Origin: Melaminivora jejuensis
GTDB lineage: Bacteria > Pseudomonadota > Gammaproteobacteria > Burkholderiales > Burkholderiaceae_C
Reading direction: 5' to 3'
Length of the DNA: 64,000 nucleotides
Assembly (NCBI RefSeq): GCF_017811175.1
Contig: NZ_JACWIJ010000002.1
Coordinates: 62,001-126,000, forward strand
The notes beneath the pieces are model-generated. The model made no database searches. It saw only the letters and a program-made list of their open reading frames with translations, and was not told where the DNA came from. A program made the translations under genes and the position numbers. This document shows positions 1-8,691 of the stretch, piece after piece (positions within the stretch are counted from its first letter, which is position 1; the number at the start of each line of letters is the position of its first letter).

Positions 1-4
1 GGCC

Positions 5-1765
5 ATGCACCTGCCTCCGGTCGGCCCGCTGCACTGGCGCCAGATCGTGGACTGGCTGCGTGCCGATGGCGTCATCACGGCGGCGGAGGCGCAGCGCGTC
101 ATCAGCCGCTGCCAGCACGCCGAGAGCAGCCAGCATCCGCTGGTGCGCCTGGGCGCGGTGGCAGTGCAGCGCGCCAGCGACGGCAAGCCGCTGGATGCCG
201 AGGCGCTGACCGAATACGTCGCCGGGCGCACCGGCCTGCAATACCTGCGCATCGACCCGCTCAAGGTGGACGTGGGCCGCGTGGCCGACGCCATGAGCGC
301 CGGCTACGCCGAGCGCCACAAGGTGCTGCCGGTGCAGGTCACGCCGCATGAGGTGGTGGTGGCCACGGCCGAGCCCTTCATCGACGACTGGGTGGCCGAG
401 GTCGAGCGCCAGGCCAAGCGCAGCGTGCGCCGGGTGCTGGCCAACCCGCAGGACATCACGCGCTACATGGCCGAGTTCTTCGCCCTGGCCAAATCGGTGC
501 GTGCGGCGCAGAAGGCCGGCGGCAGCAGCGCCGGCAGCAACTTCGAGCAACTGGTCGAACTGGGCAAGACAGGCCGGCAGCTCGACGCCAACGACCAGGG
601 CGTGATCCGCGTGGTGGACTGGCTGTGGCAGTACGCCTTCGACCAGCGCGCCAGCGACATCCACCTGGAGCCACGGCGCGAGCAGGGCGTGATCCGCTTT
701 CGCATCGATGGCGTGCTGCACCCGGTCTATCAGATGCCCATGGGCGTGCTCAACGCCATGGTGGCGCGCGTGAAGCTGCTCGGGCGCATGGACGTGGTGG
801 AGCGCCGCCGCCCGCAGGACGGGCGCATCAAGACGCGCAACCCGCACGGCGACGAGGTGGAAATGCGCTTGTCCACCCTGCCCACGGCCTTTGGCGAGAA
901 GCTGGTCATGCGCATCTTCGACCCGGACAACACCCTCAAGGATCTGGACGCGCTGGGCTTTGTGCCGCACGACGCGGCGCGCTGGGAGCAACTGGTCAAG
1001 CGTCCGCACGGCATCATCCTGGTCACCGGCCCGACCGGCTCGGGCAAGACCACCACGCTGTACTCCACGCTCAAGCGCGTGGCCACTGAGGAGGTCAACG
1101 TCAGCACGGTGGAAGACCCCATCGAGATGATCGAGCCCAGCTTCAACCAGACGCAGGTGCAGCCGCAACTGGACTTCAACTTCACCGAAGGCCTGCGCGC
1201 GCTGATGCGCCAGGATCCGGACATCATCATGGTCGGCGAGATCCGCGACCTGGCCACCGCCGACATGGCGGTGCAGGCGGCGCTGACCGGGCACCTGGTG
1301 TTTTCCACGCTGCACACCAACGACGCGCCCAGCGCCGTCACGCGGCTGATGGAGCTGGGCGTGCCGCCCTACCTGATCAACGCGACGCTCCTGGGCGTGC
1401 TGGCGCAGCGCTTGGTGCGCACGCTGTGCAAGCAGTGCCGCCAGCGCGACCCCGAGGCCGACCCGCAGGTGCTGGCCGATCTGATCCGGCCCTGGAAGCT
1501 CTCGGGCGGCTACCGGGCCTACAAGCCCGTGGGCTGCGTGGACTGCCGCATGACCGGCTTTCGCGGCCGCATGGGGCTGTACGAGCTGCTCACGGTGACC
1601 GAAGCGCTCAAGGGCGAGATCCACAGCTCGCCGTCCATCGACGCCCTGCGCCGCCAGGCCACACGCGACGGAATGCGCCCGCTGCGCCTGGCCGGCGCGC
1701 TGCGCGCCGCCGAGGGCCTGACCACGCTGGACGAGGTGATCGCCACGACTCCGCCTCTGGAGTGA
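5..1765 (+). CDS. GspE/PilB-family secretion ATPase (5' end probably outside window)
   Basis: Hexameric ATPase of the type II secretion / type IV pilus class, which powers pseudopilus or pilus assembly at the inner membrane. The 586 visible residues hold an N-terminal GspE-like domain (about 10-160), then the ATPase core with Walker A GPTGSGKTTT near residue 342 and the Asp/His box region RQDPDIIMVGEIRD near 403. CxxC pairs near 475 and 511 form the usual zinc-binding four-cysteine insert. The first ATG lies only 4 bases into the window with no visible ribosome binding site, so the true start may lie upstream. It differs from pilB at 47287-49020 and is not next to other secretion genes here, so its machine cannot be named. 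The stop is followed by tctB. Confidence 0.9.
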   Translation: MHLPPVGPLHWRQIVDWLRADGVITAAEAQRVISRCQHAESSQHPLVRLGAVAVQRASDGKPLDAEALTEYVAGRTGLQYLRIDPLKVDVGRVADAMSAGYAERHKVLPVQVTPHEVVVATAEPFIDDWVAEVERQAKRSVRRVLANPQDITRYMAEFFALAKSVRAAQKAGGSSAGSNFEQLVELGKTGRQLDANDQGVIRVVDWLWQYAFDQRASDIHLEPRREQGVIRFRIDGVLHPVYQMPMGVLNAMVARVKLLGRMDVVERRRPQDGRIKTRNPHGDEVEMRLSTLPTAFGEKLVMRIFDPDNTLKDLDALGFVPHDAARWEQLVKRPHGIILVTGPTGSGKTTTLYSTLKRVATEEVNVSTVEDPIEMIEPSFNQTQVQPQLDFNFTEGLRALMRQDPDIIMVGEIRDLATADMAVQAALTGHLVFSTLHTNDAPSAVTRLMELGVPPYLINATLLGVLAQRLVRTLCKQCRQRDPEADPQVLADLIRPWKLSGGYRAYKPVGCVDCRMTGFRGRMGLYELLTVTEALKGEIHSSPSIDALRRQATRDGMRPLRLAGALRAAEGLTTLDEVIATTPPLE

Positions 1766-1800
1766 GACTCCGCCTATCCGGGGAAACCTGCAGCTCCCGG

Positions 1801-1831
1801 TAGGTGGAATCCACATCCCCCCGCAGCGGGG
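1801..1831. other. Two short inverted repeats upstream of tctB
   Basis: GTGGA-A-TCCAC (1804-1814) is followed by CCCCGC-A-GCGGGG (1819-1831). Both are perfect palindromes in the 112-bp gap between the secretion ATPase and tctB. No T-run follows, so a Rho-independent terminator is not supported. They may be operator or transcript-end structures; the sequence does not decide. Confidence 0.3.
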
Positions 1832-1877
1832 CGCCGCCCACAATCGCGCGGTCATTCGTCCATCGTGGGAGGCATCC

Positions 1878-2372
1878 ATGCTCATCAAAAGTCAGAAGGA
1901 CTTCTTCTCCGGTCTGCTCTATCTGGCCGTGGGTGGGGCTTTCGCCTGGGGCTCCACCAGCTACAGCATAGGCACGGGCGCGCGCATGGGGCCGGGCTAC
2001 TTTCCGCTGATGCTGGGCATCCTGCTGGCGCTGATCGGCGCCGTGATCATGTTCAAGGCCACCGTGACCGTGACCGAGACCGAGGGCGGCGATCCGGTGG
2101 GCCAGTGGGCCTGGAAGCAGATCTTCTTCATCATCGGCGCCAACTTGCTGTTCGGCGTGCTGCTGGTCGGCCTGCCCAGCTTCGGCGTGCCGCCCATGGG
2201 CCTGATCGTGGCCATCTACGGCCTGACTTTCGTGGCCAGCCTGGCGGGTGAGCACTTTCGCGTCAAAGAGGTCTTCATCCTGGCCACGGTGCTGGCCGCC
2301 GGCAGCTATGCGGCCTTCGTCTGGGCGCTGAAGCTGCAGTTTCCCGTCTGGCCCAGCTTCATCGTGGGCTGA
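1878..2372 (+). CDS. tctB: Tripartite tricarboxylate transporter, small membrane subunit TctB
   Basis: Small four-helix membrane subunit of a tripartite tricarboxylate transporter (TTT family), which works with TctA and a periplasmic TctC-type receptor to take up carboxylates with an ion gradient. The 164-residue product has hydrophobic segments around residues 10-30, 40-57, 80-125 and 135-155, as expected for TctB. The start is set by a GGGAGG ribosome binding site about 5 bases upstream. tctA follows after 25 bp in the same direction, so the two form an operon. No tctC receptor gene is present before or after the pair; the upstream neighbour is a secretion ATPase. The substrate cannot be read from the sequence. 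Confidence 0.9.
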   Translation: MLIKSQKDFFSGLLYLAVGGAFAWGSTSYSIGTGARMGPGYFPLMLGILLALIGAVIMFKATVTVTETEGGDPVGQWAWKQIFFIIGANLLFGVLLVGLPSFGVPPMGLIVAIYGLTFVASLAGEHFRVKEVFILATVLAAGSYAAFVWALKLQFPVWPSFIVG

Positions 2373-2397
2373 GCAGGCCCGCAAAAGAGATCCGATC

Positions 2398-3909
2398 ATG
2401 GAATTGTTCGACCACCTCTCCATGGGTTTTGGCGTGGCCTTCACGTTCCAGAACCTGGTGTATTGCTTCATCGGCTGCCTGCTGGGCACCCTGATCGGCG
2501 TGCTGCCGGGTGTGGGGCCGGTGGCCACCATCGCCATGCTGCTGCCGGCCACCTACGCGCTGCCGCCGGTGGCGGCGCTGATCATGCTGGCCGGCATCTA
2601 CTACGGCGCCCAGTACGGCGGCTCCACGACAGCCATTTTGGTCAACCTGCCGGGTGAATCGTCGTCTGTCGTCACCGTGATCGACGGCTACCAGATGGCG
2701 CGCAAGGGCCGGGCCGGGCCGGCGCTGGCGGCTGCCGGCATCGGCTCGTTCTTTGCCGGCTGCGTGGGCACCGTCATCCTGGCCGCCTTTGCGCCGCCGC
2801 TGACCGAGATTGCCTTCAAGTTCGGCCCGGCGGAGTATTTCTCGCTCATGGTGCTGGGCCTGATCGGCGCCGTGGTGCTGGCTTCGGGCTCGCTGCTCAA
2901 GGCCGTGGGCATGATCGTGCTGGGCCTGCTGCTGGGCCTGGTCGGCACGGACGTGAACTCGGGCGTGGCGCGCTTTGCCTTCGATGTGCCCGAGCTGACC
3001 GATGGCATCGACTTCGTGGTCATCGCCATGGGCGTGTTCGGCTACGGCGAGATCATCGCCAACCTCTCGCGCCCCGAGGACGAGCGCGAGGTATTCGCCG
3101 CCAAGGTCACCGGTCTGATGCCCACGCGCGAGGATTTCAAGCGCATGTTCCCGGCCATGCTGCGCGGCACCGGCCTGGGCTGCGCCCTGGGCATCCTGCC
3201 CGGCGGCGGCGCGTTGCTGTCGTCGTTCGCCGCCTACACGGTGGAAAAAAAGACCAGGCTCAAGCCCGGCGAAGTGCCCTTCGGCCAGGGCAACATCCGT
3301 GGCGTCGCGGCGCCCGAGTCGGCCAACAATGCCGGCTCGCAGACCTCGTTCATCCCGCTCTTGACCCTGGGCATCCCGCCCAACGCCGTGATGGCGCTGA
3401 TGGTCGGCGCCATGACCATCCACAACATCCAGCCCGGCCCGCAGGTCATGACCAGCAACCCCGAGTTGTTCTGGGGCCTGATCGCCTCGATGTGGATCGG
3501 CAACCTGATGCTGATCGTGCTGAACCTGCCGCTGATTGGCATCTGGATCAAGCTGCTCACGGTGCCGTATCGCTGGCTGTTCCCGTCCATCGTGCTGTTT
3601 TGCGCCATCGGCGTGTATTCGACCAACAACAATTCGTTCGACGTGTGGATGGTGGGCCTGTTCGGCTTCGTCGGCTACCTGTTCTACAAGCTGGGCATGG
3701 AGCCGGCGCCGCTGCTGCTGGGCTTCATCCTGGGGCCGATGATGGAAGAAAACCTGCGCCGCGCGCTGCTGCTGTCGCGCGGCGACTGGAGCGTGCTGGC
3801 CACGCGGCCCATCTCCGCCGGCCTGCTGGCCGCCGCCGCGCTGCTGCTGGTCATCGTGCTGCTGCCCGCGGTGAGCAAGAAGCGCGAGGAGGCGTTTGTC
3901 GAGGAGTGA
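2398..3909 (+). CDS. tctA: Tripartite tricarboxylate transporter, large permease TctA
   Basis: Large permease of the TTT carboxylate transporter, 503 residues, the normal length for TctA. The family signature is plain: a conserved N-terminal block with GTLIGVLPGVGP and YYGAQYGGSTTAIL (about 32-90), and a second repeat with PGGGALLSSFAAYTVEKK and TLGIPPNAVMALMVGAM (about 265-340). About 10-12 transmembrane helices are visible. It follows tctB with a 25-bp gap. It ends 24 bp before the convergent higA stop, with no obvious hairpin terminator between them. Substrate is unknown because the specificity-giving receptor is missing from the locus. Confidence 0.95.
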   Translation: MELFDHLSMGFGVAFTFQNLVYCFIGCLLGTLIGVLPGVGPVATIAMLLPATYALPPVAALIMLAGIYYGAQYGGSTTAILVNLPGESSSVVTVIDGYQMARKGRAGPALAAAGIGSFFAGCVGTVILAAFAPPLTEIAFKFGPAEYFSLMVLGLIGAVVLASGSLLKAVGMIVLGLLLGLVGTDVNSGVARFAFDVPELTDGIDFVVIAMGVFGYGEIIANLSRPEDEREVFAAKVTGLMPTREDFKRMFPAMLRGTGLGCALGILPGGGALLSSFAAYTVEKKTRLKPGEVPFGQGNIRGVAAPESANNAGSQTSFIPLLTLGIPPNAVMALMVGAMTIHNIQPGPQVMTSNPELFWGLIASMWIGNLMLIVLNLPLIGIWIKLLTVPYRWLFPSIVLFCAIGVYSTNNNSFDVWMVGLFGFVGYLFYKLGMEPAPLLLGFILGPMMEENLRRALLLSRGDWSVLATRPISAGLLAAAALLLVIVLLPAVSKKREEAFVEE

Positions 3910-3933
3910 GACTTGCGGACAGCCTGCCTTGGC

Positions 3934-4323
3934 TCAGGGGCTGCCCTGCATGTATTCGCTGATCAGGATGGAGGCAGGAATGCCCAGCCCGACGTGCAGG
4001 CGGCGGATCATGCCCAGCGTCAGTGGCCGCTTGTGGGTCAGTACTTCATAGACCCGATTGGCCTGCCCGATCATGGGCACCAGGTCCTTGGCGCTCAGGC
4101 CCTCTTGCTCCATGCGGTACTTGATCGCCTCGATCGGGTCAGGCGGATCGATGGCGTGGTGCTTGCCTTCATAGGCTTCGATCAGCGTCAGGAGGGCGTC
4201 GAACATGGCCCCTTCCTCGCTGTCCGGGTCGGGCTCCTGGGGGGCATCGAAGAACGCTTCAGCCATCTTCAGGGCAGCCTGATAGTCGGCTTCGGTGCGG
4301 ATGGGCTTGAGTTGCAGGGTCAT
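3934..4323 (-). CDS. higA: HigA-type antitoxin, XRE-family helix-turn-helix
   Basis: Antitoxin of a type II toxin-antitoxin pair; it neutralises HigB and is expected to repress its own operon. In the 129-residue product the N-terminal part is acidic (PDPDSEEG near 32-40), and the C-terminal half carries an XRE/Cro-like helix-turn-helix (SAKDLVPMIGQ ... VLTHKRPLTLGMIRRL). Its ATG overlaps the toxin stop as ATGA, so the two are translationally coupled with the toxin first, which is characteristic of higBA. The pair sits as a short insert between recJ and tctA. The acidic linker and HTH match the HigA family; the exact subfamily was not tested. Confidence 0.85.
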   Translation of the reverse strand: MTLQLKPIRTEADYQAALKMAEAFFDAPQEPDPDSEEGAMFDALLTLIEAYEGKHHAIDPPDPIEAIKYRMEQEGLSAKDLVPMIGQANRVYEVLTHKRPLTLGMIRRLHVGLGIPASILISEYMQGSP

Positions 4324-4625
4324 GCCTTGTGCTCCACGGTTTCCACGTTGATCTGCTCATGGTCTTCGTGCGTACTGACGAATTTGATGAACAGGGCGCC
4401 GGCCTTGTACACAACAGCGACTACGAGGCGATAGTCGTTGCCCTTGATGTTGAACGCCACCCGGTTGTGGCCGACGAAGCTTGCGTTGCGGTATTGGGCC
4501 TTGATGTCGGCAGGTGTTCGCCACTGTGCACGCAGAGCCTCGAAGTACCAGCTTTGCAAGGGCAGTCTGGCTTGTGGATGCCTTTCCCAGAAGCTACGCA
4601 ATGTGGACAGGGCGATGATTCGCAT
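4320..4625 (-). CDS. higB: HigB-type mRNA interferase toxin
   Basis: Toxin of the HigB family, a RelE-fold ribosome-dependent mRNA endonuclease. The 101-residue protein has the family pattern: an N-terminal LRSFWERHPQARLPL helix, then YRNASFVGHNRVAFNIKGNDYRLVVAVVY (about 45-75) and a C-terminal KFVSTHEDHEQIN segment. It is the first gene of the pair on the minus strand and overlaps higA by 4 bp. Twelve bases upstream of its ATG lies a perfect 17-bp palindrome (4637-4653), the probable HigA operator. It starts about 40 bp after the recJ stop in the same orientation, so read-through from recJ is possible as well as a private promoter. Confidence 0.87.
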   Translation of the reverse strand: MRIIALSTLRSFWERHPQARLPLQSWYFEALRAQWRTPADIKAQYRNASFVGHNRVAFNIKGNDYRLVVAVVYKAGALFIKFVSTHEDHEQINVETVEHKA

Positions 4626-4636
4626 TGCCTGACTTT

Positions 4637-4653
4637 AGTCCCACAATGGGACT
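4637..4653 (-). promoter_or_regulatory. Probable HigA operator (perfect palindrome before higB)
   Basis: AGTCCCA-CAA-TGGGACT: two perfect 7-bp arms with a 3-bp centre, 11 bp upstream of the higB start codon. XRE-type antitoxins usually bind such palindromes to autoregulate the operon. The position and symmetry are seen directly; binding by this HigA is inferred. Confidence 0.7.
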
Positions 4654-4664
4654 GATGCTTTGTT

Positions 4665-6380
4665 TTACTCCTCCGTCCCCTCCACCACGAACTGCACGCG
4701 CCGCTGGCCGCCCCATTCGTTGACATCCAGCCGGAAGGCCAGCAGCGCCTCGCGCGGCAGCAGCTCGGTGCGGCCGAACCAGATGCCGTCCACCGGCTGG
4801 CCGTGGTGCAGCAGCTTGAGCGACAGGTGCTTGCCGCCGTCGCCCACCAGGCGCTGGTTCACGACGGCCAGTTTTTCGCTGAAGGTGGGCGGGGCAAAGC
4901 CCTGGCCCCAGACTTCGCGCGCCAGCGCATCGACCAGATCCGGGCGGCGCCATTCGGGCGCCAGCGGGCCGTCGGTCTCCAGCCGGCGCGTGAGCGTGGC
5001 GGCGTCCAGCCACTCGCGCGCCACTTCGGCAAAGGCGCGCTCGAAGGTCTCGAAGTGCTCCTCGGCCACGGTGCAGCCGGCGGCCATGGCGTGGCCGCCG
5101 AACTTCAGGATCACGCCGGGATGGCGCTTGGCCACCAGATCGAGCGCATCGCGCAGGTGAAAACCGGGGATGGAGCGGCCCGAGCCCTTGAGCTCGTGCT
5201 CCCTGCCCGGCGCGGCGCTGGCGGCGAAGACGAAGGTCGGGCGGTGGTGGATGTCCTTCAGGCGCGAGGCGACGATGCCGACCACGCCCTCATGGAAATC
5301 CGCATCGAACACGCTGATGGCCGGCGGCGGCGCGTCGCCCTCCTCGAACAGCTGCTCGGCCAGGATCAGGGCCTGCTCGCGCATCCCGCCCTCCAGCTCG
5401 CGGCGCTCGCGGTTGATGGCGTCGAGCTGGCGCGCCAGCTCGTCGGCGCGGCTGGCGTCCTCGGTCAGCAGGCATTCGATGCCCAGCGTCATGTCGGCCA
5501 GGCGCCCGGCGGCGTTGATGCGCGGGCCCAGGGCGAAGCCGAAGTCGAAGGTGGTGGCCACCTCGGGCTTGCGCCCGGCGGCGGCGAACAGCGCCCGGAT
5601 GCCCGGCTGCATCTGCCCGGCGCGGATGCGCTTCAAGCCCTGCGCCACCAAGCGGCGGTTGTTGCTGTCCAGGCGCACCACGTCGGCCACCGTGCCCAGG
5701 GCGACCAGGGGCAGCAGCGGCTCCAGGCGCGGCTGGCTGGCGGCGTCGAATACGCCGCGTGCGCGCAGCTCGGCGCGCAGCGCCAGCAGCACGTAGAACA
5801 TGACGCCCACGCCGGCCATGTGCTTGCTCTCGAATGTGCAGCCGGGCTGGTTGGGGTTGACGATGGCGTCGGCCTCGGGCAGCTCGGGGCCGGGCAGGTG
5901 GTGGTCGGTCACGACCACGGCCAGGCCCAGCGCGCGGGCCTCGGCCACGCCGGCGCAGCTGGCGATGCCGTTGTCCACGGTGATCAAGACGTCGGCGCCG
6001 CGCTCGTGTACGCGCCGGGCAATGGGGGGCGTGAGGCCGTAGCCATCGACCACGCGGTCGGGCACCAGGTAGTCCACGTGCGCGGCGCCCAGCAGGCGCA
6101 GACCGCGTACGGCCACGGCGCAGGCGGTGGCGCCGTCGCAGTCGTAGTCGGCCACGATCAGCAGGCGCTGGCCGGCGGCCATGGCGTCGGCCAGCACGCG
6201 CGCCGCGCTGTCGATGCCGCGCAGCTGCTGCGGGCGCAGCAGGTGGGCCAGGCCGTCGTCGAGCTCTTCCTTGCTGGATACGCCGCGTGCTGCATACAGG
6301 CGCGCCAGCAGCGGGTGGATGCCGGTCTGCTCCAGCGTCCAGGCTGCGCGGGGGTGGATATCTCGTACTATTATTTTCAT
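4665..6380 (-). CDS. recJ: Single-stranded-DNA-specific exonuclease RecJ
   Basis: 5'-3' single-strand exonuclease of the DHH phosphoesterase superfamily, acting in RecF-pathway recombination and mismatch repair. The 571 residues include the metal-binding motifs DYDCDG (about 78-84), VDNG (135-138) and TDHH (158-161), then DHHA1 and OB-fold regions ending in the GRTELLPREALLAFRLDVNEW block. Length is normal. The ATG overlaps the stop of the upstream RpfE-like gene as ATGA. The start codon lies inside a dispersed repeat copy (6367-6420), so the first few residues are repeat-encoded. higBA follows downstream. The recJ/rpfE adjacency is also known from Xanthomonas. Confidence 0.95.
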   Translation of the reverse strand: MKIIVRDIHPRAAWTLEQTGIHPLLARLYAARGVSSKEELDDGLAHLLRPQQLRGIDSAARVLADAMAAGQRLLIVADYDCDGATACAVAVRGLRLLGAAHVDYLVPDRVVDGYGLTPPIARRVHERGADVLITVDNGIASCAGVAEARALGLAVVVTDHHLPGPELPEADAIVNPNQPGCTFESKHMAGVGVMFYVLLALRAELRARGVFDAASQPRLEPLLPLVALGTVADVVRLDSNNRRLVAQGLKRIRAGQMQPGIRALFAAAGRKPEVATTFDFGFALGPRINAAGRLADMTLGIECLLTEDASRADELARQLDAINRERRELEGGMREQALILAEQLFEEGDAPPPAISVFDADFHEGVVGIVASRLKDIHHRPTFVFAASAAPGREHELKGSGRSIPGFHLRDALDLVAKRHPGVILKFGGHAMAAGCTVAEEHFETFERAFAEVAREWLDAATLTRRLETDGPLAPEWRRPDLVDALAREVWGQGFAPPTFSEKLAVVNQRLVGDGGKHLSLKLLHHGQPVDGIWFGRTELLPREALLAFRLDVNEWGGQRRVQFVVEGTEE

Positions 6381-6420
6381 AGCTGCTCGCGCAGGCTGGA
6401 TAAGGGTTTTTGCCCAAAAA
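6367..6420 (+). repeat. Dispersed three-hairpin repeat, copy A (inside coding)
   Basis: Hairpin 1 arms CTAT (6368-6371) and ATAG (6379-6382), then a divergent core GCGCAGGCTGGATAAGGG instead of the usual CTTG/CAAG core; it shares this core with copy E. Unlike most copies it lies in coding sequence: on the minus strand it encodes the last residues of the RpfE-like protein and the recJ start. Confidence 0.6.
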
Positions 6421-7336
6421 GACTGTTAATTCGAGTAAAAAATCCGCGCCGTGCCGCCTGCCATTGCAGGAACGAGCGCTCGCCGCACAGCGTCAGGCGC
6501 ACCGGTGCGCCGGCAGCGGCCTGCGCGGCCAGGCGGGCCACCGGGCCGGCGTCGATGTCCTGCCAGGCGGCGGCCCAGGCCGGCCAGTCCTCGTGCAATG
6601 CAGCGTCGCGCAGGGCCGAGGGCTGCTCGGGCAGCTCGGCCCGGGTGGCGGTCGAGGCCGCATCCAGTGCGCCGGCGCCGTGAAGCCAAAAGGCGTTGAT
6701 GGCCGGCAGGCCCCGGCTGGCGCGTGCGTCGTTGAAGGGGTGGGTGTAGAGCAGCATCTGCATCTCGCTGTGCAGGCGGTGCAGGGCGCGGGCGCTGGTG
6801 ATGTCCGGCAGCCAGGCACGCACGTCGCGGCCGATCACGCGATCCAGCGAAGCGCAGGCCAGGCCTTCCAGCACCGCGCCGCGCGCCAGCCAGCGCATGG
6901 GCGCGTGGTAGTGCAGCTCGATGCCGTCCTGGGCGAACCAGGGTGCCAGGATGTCCAGCAGCGCGCGCGAGTCGGCCTCATCCAGCTGCAGCTGCTGCGG
7001 GTCGGCCATGCGTACCTGGTCGGCGCCGATCAGCCACTGGCTGGGCGTGACCCAGGCGCAGGCCGTGCCGGGCGCGGCGCCCGACTGCCAGGCGGCCCAG
7101 GGCGTGCGGCCCTGCGGGCCGGCGGGCAGGCCCAGGTGGCGCGCCAGCGCGCGCTCGTGCGGGGGGGAGAAATCGGTCTCGCTGCCGGTGTCAGTATCGG
7201 TATCGGCTGCAAGGACGGGTTGCAGCCGCGCCAGCAGCCGCTCCAGGTGAGGCAGGCGCAGGGTATCGAGAACTTGCTGGCAGCCCGGCGCGTGGCTGCT
7301 GGCCAGCGCGATGAGCAAATGGGAGTTGTCCGGCAT
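6377..7336 (-). CDS. RpfE-like / phosphoglycerate-mutase-like regulatory protein
   Basis: Conserved protein of 319 residues, translated from the ATG at 7336, which gives the MPDNSHLLIAL start typical of a beta-strand nucleotide-fold N-terminus. Recognisable blocks are CAWVTPSQWLIGADQVRM and the C-terminal LPAINAFWLHGAG and FLQWQAARRGF. These resemble the betaproteobacterial family annotated as RpfE-type regulatory protein or cofactor-independent phosphoglycerate mutase, which is often found next to recJ. No complete metal-binding set of an active mutase was identified, so catalysis should not be assumed. The C-terminal LFGQKPLSSLREQL is encoded by repeat copy A. The gene is coupled to recJ by a 4-bp overlap. 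Confidence 0.6.
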   Translation of the reverse strand: MPDNSHLLIALASSHAPGCQQVLDTLRLPHLERLLARLQPVLAADTDTDTGSETDFSPPHERALARHLGLPAGPQGRTPWAAWQSGAAPGTACAWVTPSQWLIGADQVRMADPQQLQLDEADSRALLDILAPWFAQDGIELHYHAPMRWLARGAVLEGLACASLDRVIGRDVRAWLPDITSARALHRLHSEMQMLLYTHPFNDARASRGLPAINAFWLHGAGALDAASTATRAELPEQPSALRDAALHEDWPAWAAAWQDIDAGPVARLAAQAAAGAPVRLTLCGERSFLQWQAARRGFFTRINSLFGQKPLSSLREQL

Positions 7337-7390
7337 GGCGGCGATTGTCCGGGATGCCACAATGCGCCCGCTTGCGCGCTGCGGCTTAGC

Positions 7391-7403
7391 CCCTACGGTA
7401 GGG
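7391..7403. other. Palindrome in the divergent rpfE-like/lolC promoter region
   Basis: CCCTAC-G-GTAGGG, perfect 6-bp arms, midway in the 101-bp gap between divergent genes. It is a possible operator or chance; no factor can be assigned. Confidence 0.25.
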
Positions 7404-7437
7404 CCAGACAAGCGCGGCGGCTCTCTTATCCCTCTCC

Positions 7438-8691
7438 ATGCAGATTCCCTACGAACTGGCGCTGGGCTGGCGCTACACCCGGGCCGGGCGCGCCACGCGG
7501 CGCAATGGCTTCATCTCCTTCATCTCGGGCGTGTCCATGCTGGGCATCGCCCTGGGCGTGGCGGCGCTGATCATCGTGCTGTCGGTGATGAACGGCTTTC
7601 AGAAGGAGGTGCGCGACCGCATGTTGTCGGTGGTCTCGCACATCGAGATCTTTGCTCCCGGCGGCGCGGCCCTGGGCGATGTGCAGCGCACGCTGGCCGA
7701 GGTGCGCGCCAACCCGAATGTCGTCGGCGCAGCGCCTTTCGTGGCGGCGCAGGCGCTGCTGGCGCGCGGCGAGGACATGCGCGGCGTGCTGGTGCGCGGC
7801 ATCGACCCGCAGCTCGAAGCCCAGGTGACCGACCTAGCGGCAGAAAACGTCGAGGGCCTCAAGGCGCTGCTGCCCGATGAGTTCGGCGTCATCCTGGGGC
7901 TGGATCTGGCGCAGCAACTGGGCGTGCGCGTGGGCGATGCGGTGACGCTGATCGCGCCCTCGGGCCAGATCACGCCGGCGGGCATCGTGCCGCGCCTCAA
8001 GCAGATGCGCGTGGTGGGCACCTTCAGCTCGGGCCACTACGAGTACGACTCGGCGCTGGCGCTGCTGCATCACCGCAGCGCCGAGCGGATTTTTCGTCTG
8101 GAAGGGCCGACCGGCGTGCGCCTGAAGCTCAAGGATCTGCACCAGGCGCCGCAGGTGGCGCGCCAGCTGGCCGACACGCTGTCCGGGCATTTGCTGATCC
8201 GCGACTGGACGCAGCAGAACAAGACCTGGTTTGCCGCCGTGCAGCTGGAAAAACGCATGATGTTCATCATCCTGACGCTGATCGTCGCCGTGGCGGCGTT
8301 CAATCTGGTGTCCACCCTGGTCATGACGGTGCAGGACAAGCGTGCCGACATCGCCATCCTGCGCACCCTGGGCGCCAGCCCGGCCAGCATCATGGGCACC
8401 TTCGTGGTGCAGGGCGCGATGGTCGGCGTGATCGGCACGCTGGCCGGCCTCGGCCTGGGGCTAGTCGTGGCCTTCAATATCGACGTCATCGTGCCGGCCA
8501 TCGAGCGCGCGCTGCAAACGAGCTTTCTGCCGCGCGACATCTACCTCATCAGCCGTATGCCCAGCGAGCCGCAATCGAGCGACATCGTGCCGATCGCGCT
8601 GATCTCGCTGGTGCTGGCCTTTGTCGCCACCCTGTACCCGAGCTGGCGCGCCAGCCGCGTCAATCCGGCGGAGGCGCTGCGCTATGAGTGA
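7438..8691 (+). CDS. lolC: Lipoprotein-releasing ABC transporter permease LolC/LolE-type
   Basis: Inner-membrane permease that, with LolD, extracts mature lipoproteins from the inner membrane and hands them to LolA. The 417 residues have one N-terminal transmembrane helix (about 27-50), a large periplasmic domain (about 50-265), and three helices at about 270-300, 315-345 and 375-400, the MacB/FtsX-type topology. The opening [13 protein letters not shown] and the helix-2 region ending in [12 protein letters not shown] are family signatures. It overlaps lolD by 8 bp. No second permease (lolE) is next to it, so this single protein may form homodimers (LolF-like); that is inference. Confidence 0.9.
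   Translation: MQIPYELALGWRYTRAGRATRRNGFISFISGVSMLGIALGVAALIIVLSVMNGFQKEVRDRMLSVVSHIEIFAPGGAALGDVQRTLAEVRANPNVVGAAPFVAAQALLARGEDMRGVLVRGIDPQLEAQVTDLAAENVEGLKALLPDEFGVILGLDLAQQLGVRVGDAVTLIAPSGQITPAGIVPRLKQMRVVGTFSSGHYEYDSALALLHHRSAERIFRLEGPTGVRLKLKDLHQAPQVARQLADTLSGHLLIRDWTQQNKTWFAAVQLEKRMMFIILTLIVAVAAFNLVSTLVMTVQDKRADIAILRTLGASPASIMGTFVVQGAMVGVIGTLAGLGLGLVVAFNIDVIVPAIERALQTSFLPRDIYLISRMPSEPQSSDIVPIALISLVLAFVATLYPSWRASRVNPAEALRYE

Noticed and set aside
4803..6683. 626-codon open frame antisense to recJ
   Set aside because: Ala/Gly/Gln/His-rich shadow translation across recJ and the RpfE-like gene, both of which have clear motifs.
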